DNA of 27,429 nt from JAILZP01 sp037444185 (GTDB taxonomy: Bacteria > Bacillota > Desulfotomaculia > Desulfotomaculales > Desulfocucumaceae): positions 1-27,429 of the forward strand of contig JBBIMW010000035.1 of assembly GCA_037444185.1 (NCBI GenBank), in the 5' to 3' direction. Under the pieces are notes generated by a model that had not been told where the DNA came from, searched no databases, and saw only the letters and a program-made list of their open reading frames with translations. Shown here piece by piece: positions 1-5,167 of this stretch. How positions within the stretch are numbered: position 1 is the stretch's first letter; each line of letters begins with the position of its first letter. Position numbers and translations under genes: made by a program.

Positions 1-78
1 AGAGATGTTTTGGGGTCTGTGACGATCAGGCATTCACTTCAGTGCTTTAAAGCAGTATATACTTTCCTTAACGATAAA

Positions 79-100
79 AAAAGAGCCCCGGGGCTCTTTT
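79..100 (-). terminator. Rho-independent terminator, possibly bidirectional
   Basis: A perfect 22-base palindrome, with GAGCCCC pairing to GGGGCTC and A/T runs on both sides. Read on the minus strand it is a G+C stem followed by a run of seven T, 25 bases past the stop of the small acidic protein gene. The T run on the plus side (97-100) is shorter, so it could also end a gene entering from the left edge. Bases 1-78 hold no gene I can identify; short open stretches there could be the tail of a plus-strand gene. Confidence 0.85.
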
Positions 101-124
101 AAGAAGCTTTTCCACGACAAATTA

Positions 125-310
125 CTACGAATCGGTATTTTTGTCTGAATCAGTATCCCCGCTGTCTCTTTCTTCTTCGAGAACTTCCTGGGCCTGCTCC
201 TCCACGGGTGTTTCGGCTTTGTCTGCGGCAATCATTTCTTTTTCCTCTTCAGGGGCATTGTTTTCTCCATTGGTGACCTCTTCTGCATTTTCTCCCGGAA
301 AATTAATCAC
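125..310 (-). CDS. Small, very acidic protein of unknown function (61 aa)
   Basis: I do not recognise this protein. It is dominated by Glu and Asp, with a block of E/A/V/Q in the middle and a Ser/Asp/Asn-rich tail, so it is probably soluble and largely disordered. It has no Cys, membrane segment or signal peptide. It is called as a real gene because a near-perfect Shine-Dalgarno (GGGAGGTGAT) lies just upstream of the GTG start at 310, and a strong terminator follows the stop. It is transcribed divergently from infC, with about 180 bases between it and the infC promoter. The plus-strand reading frame over the same bases has no comparable start signal. The function is unknown. It could be a small RNA- or ribosome-associated acidic protein, but nothing in the sequence proves that. 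Confidence 0.6.
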   Translation of the reverse strand: MINFPGENAEEVTNGENNAPEEEKEMIAADKAETPVEEQAQEVLEEERDSGDTDSDKNTDS

Positions 311-488
311 AAAATCACCTCCCTTTCAGTTCAGTTATTTCCCCTGAATAATTCAACATAAAAAAGCCAATACCTTTACATATAATACCAATTATTCCAA
401 CATAATAACAGACGATTAATTGAACTGCATCGAAAACCCAATGCTGATGATTTTGCGGGCCGGGAGACGGAAATTTAGGTTTTTTTGC

Positions 489-517
489 TTGACTGGCATA
501 GAAAGATATGCTAAAAT
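489..517 (+). promoter_or_regulatory. Sigma-A type promoter of infC-rpmI-rplT
   Basis: TTGACT (489-494) and TAAAAT (512-517) are separated by 17 bases, close to the housekeeping consensus. Transcription would start near 524, giving a leader of about 160 bases before infC. Between this promoter and the divergent acidic gene (311-488) the sequence is AT-rich and I see no further gene. Confidence 0.8.
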
Positions 518-523
518 GCTAAT

Positions 524-683
524 GTTCAAGCCACAAGTAGAAGCATCCGCTTCTCACCGGGCGGCGCCCTGAGCTGTCAGACCCGGTCGGGCAGAAATAG
601 AAGGAAATACGAAACTCTCAAGGTATTTCTTTTGTCTGTCGGCGGGTGTGAAACCCGCTATTATATTTTCTGGAGGTGATAAC
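524..683 (+). promoter_or_regulatory. L20-type leader (autoregulatory attenuator) of infC operon
   Basis: The leader opens with a hairpin of AGAAGC pairing with GCTTCT followed by CACC, which resembles the start of the L20 leader family of Firmicutes. In that family ribosomal protein L20 binds the leader and causes premature termination. A second hairpin is GGAAATAC / GTATTTC (about 603-638). A third, GCGGGT-GTGAA-ACCCGC (642-658), is followed by a T-rich tract (659-670) and looks like the attenuator just before the infC Shine-Dalgarno. The family role is established knowledge. The assignment here rests on position and the hairpins, not on a covariance-model search. Confidence 0.75.
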
Positions 684-1208
684 ATTTCCAAGGATTTCCG
701 CATTAATGAAGAAATTCGTGTCCGGGAAGTCCGGTTGGTGGACAGCGACGGGAACCAGATGGGTATCATGCCTGCCCGGGATGCCTTGAGGATTGCCGAG
801 GAAAGGCAGCTTGACCTGGTTGAAATCGCGCCCCAGGCCAAACCTCCGGTTTGCCGGATCATGGACTTTGGCAAATATAAGTACGAGCAGAGCAAGAAGG
901 AGAAAGAAGCCCGCAAAAAGCAGAAAATAGTGGAGCTTAAAGAAATTAAGATGAGGCCCAACATTGAAGACCATGACTTTTATGTCAAGGCCAAAAATGC
1001 CGCCCGCTTCCTCAAGGAAGGGGACAAGGTAAAAGCCAGCATTACGTTCCGCGGGCGGGAGATTGTACACCCCCAGCTCGGCAGGCAGCTGCTGGTGAGG
1101 CTGGCCGAGGATCTGAAGGACATCGGCAATGTGGAGAGGCAGCCCAAGCTGGAAGGTAAAAACATGATCATGATAATTTCTCCGAAGCACGACATAAAAC
1201 ATGACTAG
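684..1208 (+). CDS. infC: Translation initiation factor IF-3
   Basis: IF-3 binds the 30S subunit, keeps 50S away and checks the start codon-initiator tRNA match. The product is 174 aa, the usual length. The N-terminal domain opens with SKDFRINEEIRVREVRL and continues to the conserved CRIMDFGKYKYEQ segment. A Lys-rich linker and the C-terminal RNA-binding domain (EIKMRPNIEDHDF to the end) follow. The start chosen is ATT at 684, because a strong Shine-Dalgarno (GGAGGTGAT, 672-680) sits just before it and the protein aligns with family N-termini there. An in-frame GTG at 648 lies in the loop of the attenuator hairpin and has no ribosome site. AUU starts are a known autoregulatory feature of infC. 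It is the first gene of the operon, and rpmI begins 17 bases downstream. Confidence 0.97.
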   Translation: MSKDFRINEEIRVREVRLVDSDGNQMGIMPARDALRIAEERQLDLVEIAPQAKPPVCRIMDFGKYKYEQSKKEKEARKKQKIVELKEIKMRPNIEDHDFYVKAKNAARFLKEGDKVKASITFRGREIVHPQLGRQLLVRLAEDLKDIGNVERQPKLEGKNMIMIISPKHDIKHD

Positions 1209-1225
1209 GGAGGAGAACTTCTGAT

Positions 1226-1420
1226 ATGCCCAAGATTAAAACGCACCGGGGCGCAGCGAAGAGGTTTAAAAAGACCGGGTCCGGCAAATTCAAGGGATCT
1301 CACGCTTTTCATAGCCACATTTTGGGCAAAAAGACGGCCAAGCGCAAGAGATACCTGAGAAAATCCACCATCGTCCACCATACGGACCAGAGAAAGCTGG
1401 AAAGAATTCTGCCTTATTAA
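1226..1420 (+). CDS. rpmI: 50S ribosomal protein L35
   Basis: L35 is a small basic protein of the large ribosomal subunit. The 64-aa product starts MPKIKTHRGAAKRFKKTGSG and is full of Lys, Arg and His, exactly as expected for the family (about 65 aa). GGGAGGAG lies just upstream of the ATG. It sits between infC and rplT in the classical IF3-L35-L20 operon, and is probably co-regulated through the L20 leader upstream of infC. Nothing is unusual. Confidence 0.97.
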   Translation: MPKIKTHRGAAKRFKKTGSGKFKGSHAFHSHILGKKTAKRKRYLRKSTIVHHTDQRKLERILPY

Positions 1421-1465
1421 AACCGGAACAGTGAACACCGTGCGAGAACATGAGGAGGGATATTC

Positions 1466-1819
1466 ATGCCACGGGCTAAAAGCAGTGTGGTTTCGCGTCA
1501 CAGGCACAGAAAGGTCCTTAAACTGGCCAGGGGCTACAGGGGCGCCAAGGGCAAGCTCTACCGGGTGGCCAAAACCCAGATTCTCAAGTCACTTTCTTAT
1601 GCATATAGGGACAGGAAGAACAGAAAGAGGGATTTTCGCAAGCTGTGGATTGCCCGCATCAATGCGGCGGCCAGGATGAAAGGGCTGTCATACAGCAAGT
1701 TTATGAACGGTCTCAGGCAGGCCGGCGTTGATATAAACCGCAAAATGCTGGCCGAACTGGCGGTGAAAGACTCCGGGGCCTTTGGGCAGTTGGTGGAGGT
1801 GGCCAAATCCAAACTCTAG
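1466..1819 (+). CDS. rplT: 50S ribosomal protein L20
   Basis: L20 binds 23S rRNA early in 50S assembly and, in Firmicutes, represses its own operon by binding the infC leader. The 117-aa product begins MPRAKSSVVSRHRHRKVLKL and contains the conserved YRDRKNRKRDFRKLWIARINAA segment, so it is full length. GAGGAGGG precedes the ATG. It is the last gene of the translation operon. Its TAG stop is part of a CTAG that forms the left edge of a dispersed repeat (1816-2004), so the repeat begins at the stop codon without altering the protein. Confidence 0.97.
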   Translation: MPRAKSSVVSRHRHRKVLKLARGYRGAKGKLYRVAKTQILKSLSYAYRDRKNRKRDFRKLWIARINAAARMKGLSYSKFMNGLRQAGVDINRKMLAELAVKDSGAFGQLVEVAKSKL

Positions 1820-2004
1820 GAGGGTGTTGCAAAACCCATTTATACGACATCAAGCAGGTATAGCCGGATACAGCAGGAGGCTGTTCAAAAAGCTCCAGAT
1901 ACAAGGCGCGGCAAGGGTTTGAGCGGAGGCGTACTTGGTGGTGCGTTGGAGTGAAAAAGCCGCCGCCGCAACGCAGCAGGTGGACTTTTTCAACAGCCTC
2001 CTAG
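1816..2004 (+). repeat. Dispersed intergenic repeat, copy 1 (full length, CTAG-flanked)
   Basis: A 189-base element bounded by CTAG at both ends (1816-1819 and 2001-2004). The outer ends are related inverted sequences: GAGGGTGTTGCAAAA on the left, and on the right the complement of GAGGCTGTTGAAAAAG. An inner inverted repeat is formed by 1875-1897 and 1981-2002 (GGAGGCTGTTCAAAAAG against CTTTTTCAACAGCCTCC). A further stem TGCGTTG / CAACGCA lies inside. It encodes no protein. Related copies are at 7588-7672 (truncated) and 24108-24290. The structure suggests a MITE-like non-autonomous element that targets CTAG. As RNA it would fold into a long hairpin after rplT. Confidence 0.85.
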
Positions 2005-2036
2005 GAAAATGTTCATACTATTTCGGAACAAGCGAC

Positions 2037-2062
2037 AGCATGGCCTTAAGGCCATGCTTTTC
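2037..2062 (+). terminator. Terminator after the infC-rpmI-rplT operon
   Basis: A perfect 22-base palindrome (2037-2058, AGCATGGCCTT and its mirror) is followed by TTTT. It lies after the repeat and before the methyltransferase gene, so it separates the two transcription units. A TATAAT at 2065-2070 directly behind it may serve as the -10 of the next gene, but no good -35 is visible. Confidence 0.8.
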
Positions 2063-2121
2063 AGTATAATCCGGAATTAACGGCACGTAACGGCGCTGTG
2101 CTTGCCGAAAGGAAAATATAT

Positions 2122-2964
2122 GTGGAATCGATCAGAAGCGTACACAACCCCTTCGTAAAATATCTGATGAAGCTCAAGAATAAGAAGTTCAGGGACCGGG
2201 AGGGAAAATTCGTCGTTGAGGGCGTCAGGTTTATAGAAGAAGCCCTTGGAACCCGCTGGCCCGTTATATGTGTCATTTATTCCCCAGGCCTGTTAAAGTC
2301 GGAGAGGGGGACCGGCCTGTTGACGGCCTCCCGGGCCGCGGGAATTAAAACGGTCTTGGTGGAAGAAAGCATCATGGCACTGCTGTCGGACACCGAGACC
2401 CCCCAGGGGGTGCTGGCCCTGTGCGGGATGAGCAACAGCAGTGGACCGGGAGGCGTGGCGGGGAACCCGCGGGGCCTGGAGGCGATGGGGCGGGACCTGC
2501 TGGTGATAGTGGACGGCGTGGGGGATCCGGGCAACCTCGGCGTCATCATCAGGAGCGCCGACGCCTTCGGGATAGGCGGCGCGGTGTTGCTGAAGGGCAC
2601 CGTGGACCTTTTTAACGGGAAAGCCCTCAGGTCCACCATGGGTTCGGTGTTTCGCCTGCCGGTGGCTCATAATGTGACGCCCGGTGAATTGCGTTTATTC
2701 CTTGCGGGGGGAAAAGCCAGCCTGCTGGTGGGGGCGCCGGCGGGCGGCGCGCCGCTGACCGGCATTGATTTAAAAAGGCCCCTGGCCCTGGTTATCGGCG
2801 GTGAGGCGGCGGGTCCGTCCGCAGAAGTCCTTTCGATGCCACATGAAAAGGTTACCATCCCCATGCCGGGGGGGGCCGAGTCCCTGAATGTCGCTGTGGC
2901 TGCCTCCATAATGATGTATGAGGTTGTGCGGCAAAGGGAATTTATTTTTTCCCACCGGGCATAA
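2122..2964 (+). CDS. TrmH/SpoU-family RNA 2'-O-methyltransferase
   Basis: A SPOUT-fold enzyme that uses S-adenosylmethionine to methylate ribose 2'-OH in rRNA or tRNA; the target here is not known. The 280-aa product has an N-terminal substrate-binding domain (HNPFVKYLMKLKNKKFRD, EGKFVVEGVRFIEEAL). The three SpoU motifs follow: DPGNLGVIIRSADAFGI, VIGGEAAGPS, and IPMPGGAESLNVAVAASI near the end, which form the knotted cofactor site. The start chosen is GTG 2122, which has AAAGGA eight bases upstream and gives a normal N-terminus. An in-frame GTG at 2098 is possible but has no ribosome site. In many Firmicutes a YsgA-type TrmH gene lies between rplT and pheS, as here. The family call is sure; the exact rRNA position is not. 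Confidence 0.9.
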   Translation: MESIRSVHNPFVKYLMKLKNKKFRDREGKFVVEGVRFIEEALGTRWPVICVIYSPGLLKSERGTGLLTASRAAGIKTVLVEESIMALLSDTETPQGVLALCGMSNSSGPGGVAGNPRGLEAMGRDLLVIVDGVGDPGNLGVIIRSADAFGIGGAVLLKGTVDLFNGKALRSTMGSVFRLPVAHNVTPGELRLFLAGGKASLLVGAPAGGAPLTGIDLKRPLALVIGGEAAGPSAEVLSMPHEKVTIPMPGGAESLNVAVAASIMMYEVVRQREFIFSHRA

Positions 2965-2989
2965 TGGTAGAAAAGTGAGGGATGCCGCC

Positions 2990-3460
2990 GTGGACACATC
3001 AACAATCACAGGCATCTTTTCGGAACGGCCGAAAGGGATGCACTGGGGCAGCGCTTTGGCGCTGTGGGACATATGCCGCAACAAAGTCATCGGAGTGCCG
3101 GTGCTGGATATGTTTGCCGGGCTGGCCAAAGATCCGGAATTGAAAGAATTTATCAGCAATGGAATAGAAAGGGTGGCAATGCCGAATATTGAGAGAATAC
3201 AGGAAATGATGAAAAAGGAAGGATTGACGTATCCACCCATGCCACAGCGGAAAACGCTGGGGGATCAGCAAATCGCCATGGCCATAAGGGAAATATTAAG
3301 GCTGGCCATCGACCTTGATTACCGGGGTTTTATGGAAACAACAAGAAAAGACGTGAGAAACCTTTTGTGGGATGTGATAACAGATGATAAAGCCGCCTTT
3401 GATAAAATCATAGAGCTTAAGGCGAGAAAGAATTGGCTTTTGAATCCTCCCAATGTGTAA
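2990..3460 (+). CDS. DUF3231-like protein, probable ferritin-like helical bundle
   Basis: A 156-aa protein made almost entirely of helices. Its features resemble DUF3231 proteins of spore-forming Firmicutes: an early GMHWGSALALWD segment, a first bundle (VLDMFAGLAKDPELKEFISNG, MPNIERIQEMMKKEGL), a YPPMPQR linker, a second bundle, and a short NWLLNPP tail. These proteins are thought to be four-helix, ferritin-like and some are linked to spores; the biochemical role is unknown. There is no signal peptide. The start chosen is GTG 2990, with GTGAGGGAT upstream. The frame extends upstream to 2918 but that part overlaps the methyltransferase gene. It begins 25 bases after that gene and is likely co-transcribed with it. 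A terminator follows. Confidence 0.7.
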   Translation: MDTSTITGIFSERPKGMHWGSALALWDICRNKVIGVPVLDMFAGLAKDPELKEFISNGIERVAMPNIERIQEMMKKEGLTYPPMPQRKTLGDQQIAMAIREILRLAIDLDYRGFMETTRKDVRNLLWDVITDDKAAFDKIIELKARKNWLLNPPNV

Positions 3461-3481
3461 TGCGGATGAGTATTGCTATTG

Positions 3482-3509
3482 CCGTCCCAGGGGCGGGAGG
3501 TGTTTTTTT
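3482..3509 (+). terminator. Terminator after the DUF3231-like gene
   Basis: CCGTCCC pairs with the following GGGGCGG, and TTTTTTT (3503-3509) comes shortly after. It lies 20 bases after the stop codon, before the pheST promoter. Confidence 0.7.
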
Positions 3510-3521
3510 AAGGCCGGTTCC

Positions 3522-3550
3522 TTGTTTTGATGTTTTTATTGTGATATAAT
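3522..3550 (+). promoter_or_regulatory. Promoter of the pheST T-box transcript
   Basis: TTGTTT (3522-3527) and a consensus TATAAT (3545-3550) are 17 bases apart. TGTGA before the -10 gives an extended TGnTATAAT. The transcript would start near 3557, about 145 bases before the visible T-box stem I. Confidence 0.8.
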
Positions 3551-3587
3551 CAGTCGCGAAGGGTCCCAAAAAAAGTGGAAAGGTTGT

Positions 3588-3619
3588 GGTTAAATTGTTT
3601 TTAACCGCCGAATTTTTTT
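3588..3619 (+). promoter_or_regulatory. Terminator-like hairpin between promoter and T-box
   Basis: GGTTAAA (3588-3594) pairs with TTTAACC (3600-3606) around a five-base loop, and a run of seven T follows after six bases (3613-3619). It lies inside the pheST leader, upstream of T-box stem I. Because the T run is not directly attached to the stem, its strength as a terminator is uncertain. The following GGAGGCTGTTC (3619-3629) matches the inner arm of the dispersed repeat family and may be a remnant. Confidence 0.4.
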
Positions 3620-3699
3620 GGAGGCTGTTCGAAGCGACAGGTTCTGTCAGCGCTTATATACTGTACAGAAAGCTGGCCTTACATTGAAATATATCCGTT

Positions 3700-3972
3700 A
3701 AAGGTGATGACGGGGAGTAGTAAAGGATTGGCTCCTATCAGGGAGGAAGGGCCGTGACTGAAAGCCCTTCCGAGGGATGGCGGTCTGCGTGAATTCACCC
3801 CTGAACCGCAGCTGAAAGTGGCTTCCACCGTAGGTGTAGCCGGCGCTCCCGCCGTTACAGGGGAACGGAAACTGGCTCAATGGCCGGTTATTCCGGGTGG
3901 GTGGTTTTGCGATCAAAACAAAAAGGGTGGTACCGCGGAGAGAATTCGTCCCTGCAGGGGCGATTTTTTTAA
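3700..3972 (+). promoter_or_regulatory. T-box riboswitch, phenylalanine specifier (UUC)
   Basis: A T-box leader senses uncharged tRNA; binding of uncharged tRNA-Phe would let RNA polymerase pass the terminator into pheST. The 14-base T-box AGGGTGGTACCGCG is at 3924-3937. The terminator stem is CGTCCC-TGCA-GGGGCG (3947-3962), followed by a T run (3964-3970). In stem I the context GAATTCACC (3791-3799) places TTC at 3794-3796 as the specifier triplet, a Phe codon matching the downstream genes. The AGTAGTA near 3715 resembles the conserved stem I bulge. The left border is approximate. Confidence 0.93.
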
Positions 3973-4008
3973 TGTATAGGAAAATCATGCTATGTGGATA
4001 ACGTTTTT
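3972..4008 (+). repeat. Short module: ATGTATAGGAAA plus DnaA box, copy 1
   Basis: Directly after the T-box terminator T run comes ATGTATAGGAAA (3972-3983), then ATCATGC, then a perfect DnaA-box sequence TGTGGATAA (3993-4001) and a run of T. The same order of elements occurs at 27376-27428. Between this module and pheS (4009-4119) I see only a hairpin, TTCTGCCT against AGGAGGCAGAA (about 4049-4075), and no gene. Confidence 0.5.
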
Positions 4009-4119
4009 GGGGCATAGGAGTGAAGACATCACACGGGCGGTTCCGAATTCTGCCTGAAAACAGGAGGCAGAATGGGTTGGACGAAATGGGCGTATTGAAA
4101 TTCAAGGGGTGAGCCGGAC

Positions 4120-5151
4120 ATGGAACAATTGGAACATAATCTGCAGAGCATACAGGCTAGGGCGCTGGAGGAGATCGAAGGGGCGGACAGCCTGGAAAGC
4201 TTGAATGAGTTGAGGGTTCGCTATCTAGGGAAAAAGGGCGAGCTGACTGCTGTTTTGCGTAGCATGGGGGCATTGGGCCGGGACGAAAGGCCCCGTGTCG
4301 GCCAGGTGGCCAACAGTGTTAGGAAAGAAATCGAAGGGAGAATCAGCCTGAGGCTGTCCCTGATCAAGGACAAACTCAAGAGGGAGACCCTGGCCGGCGA
4401 GAGTCTGGACATAACCCTGCCCGGCACAGCCTTCAACTTGGGAAGGCTGCATCCCCTGACCGTGGTCACCCGGCAAATAGAAGGCATATTCCTGGGAATG
4501 GGCTTCTCCATCGCCGAGGGTCCGGAAGTGGAGCTGGACTATTATAATTTTGAAGCCCTCAACCTGCCCAAGGACCATCCCGCCAGGGACATGCAGGACA
4601 CCTTTTTCATCACTTCCGAAACCCTTCTGCGCACTCACACCTCCCCCGTCCAGGTGAGAACCATGGAGCGCACCGCGCCGGCCCTGCCGGTTAGAGTTAT
4701 TGCACCCGGAAAGGTATACAGGCGGGACGACGACGCCACCCACTCCCCCATGTTCCACCAGGTTGAGGGACTGGCCATCGACCGCAGAATTGCTCTGTCC
4801 GATTTGAGAGGCGTGCTGCAGGTATTCGCTGAGCAAATGTTTGGACCGGAAACCAGGACCAGGTTCAGGCCCAGCTACTTTCCCTTCACCGAGCCCAGCG
4901 CCGAGGTTGACATATCCTGCGCCATGTGCGGGGGGAAAGGGTGCAGGATCTGCTCCCACACCGGGTGGCTGGAGATATTGGGGTGCGGCATGGTTCACCC
5001 CAGGGTGCTGGAGATGTCGGGCTACAACTCCGGGGAGGTTTCCGGATTTGCCTTCGGCATGGGAGTGGAGCGGATCGCCATACTGAAGTACGGCATAGAC
5101 GACATGCGCCTGCTGTTTGACAACGACATGCGGTTTTTATCGCAATTTTAA
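4120..5151 (+). CDS. pheS: Phenylalanyl-tRNA synthetase alpha subunit
   Basis: The catalytic subunit of the alpha2-beta2 enzyme that activates phenylalanine and charges tRNA-Phe. The 343-aa product is the usual Firmicute length. An N-terminal coiled-coil that contacts tRNA (about 1-90) includes YLGKKGELTAVLRSMG. The class II catalytic core follows, with VYRRDDDATHSPMFHQVEG (motif 2) and GFAFGMGVERIAILKYGIDD (motif 3). A Cys-rich insert, CAMCGGKGCRICSHTGW, is typical of the bacterial enzyme and may bind zinc. The start is ATG 4120, with GGGGTGAG upstream. pheT follows 16 bases later. Expression is expected to rise when tRNA-Phe is uncharged, through the T-box. Confidence 0.97.
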   Translation: MEQLEHNLQSIQARALEEIEGADSLESLNELRVRYLGKKGELTAVLRSMGALGRDERPRVGQVANSVRKEIEGRISLRLSLIKDKLKRETLAGESLDITLPGTAFNLGRLHPLTVVTRQIEGIFLGMGFSIAEGPEVELDYYNFEALNLPKDHPARDMQDTFFITSETLLRTHTSPVQVRTMERTAPALPVRVIAPGKVYRRDDDATHSPMFHQVEGLAIDRRIALSDLRGVLQVFAEQMFGPETRTRFRPSYFPFTEPSAEVDISCAMCGGKGCRICSHTGWLEILGCGMVHPRVLEMSGYNSGEVSGFAFGMGVERIAILKYGIDDMRLLFDNDMRFLSQF

Positions 5152-5167
5152 CGGGGGTGATGGTTGA

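Noticed and set aside
648..683. Upstream extension of infC to GTG 648
   Set aside because: The codon lies in the loop of the attenuator hairpin and has no ribosome site, while ATT 684 has a strong one.
1875..2002. CRISPR or REP-type array
   Set aside because: Repeats are three separated intergenic copies, not a spaced array, and no cas genes are present.
4225..4998. Long minus-strand reading frame opposite pheS (257 aa)
   Set aside because: It is a shadow of pheS; its Gly/Pro/His/Gln-rich translation and lack of a ribosome site show it is not a gene. The same holds for long opposite frames over polX and pheT.
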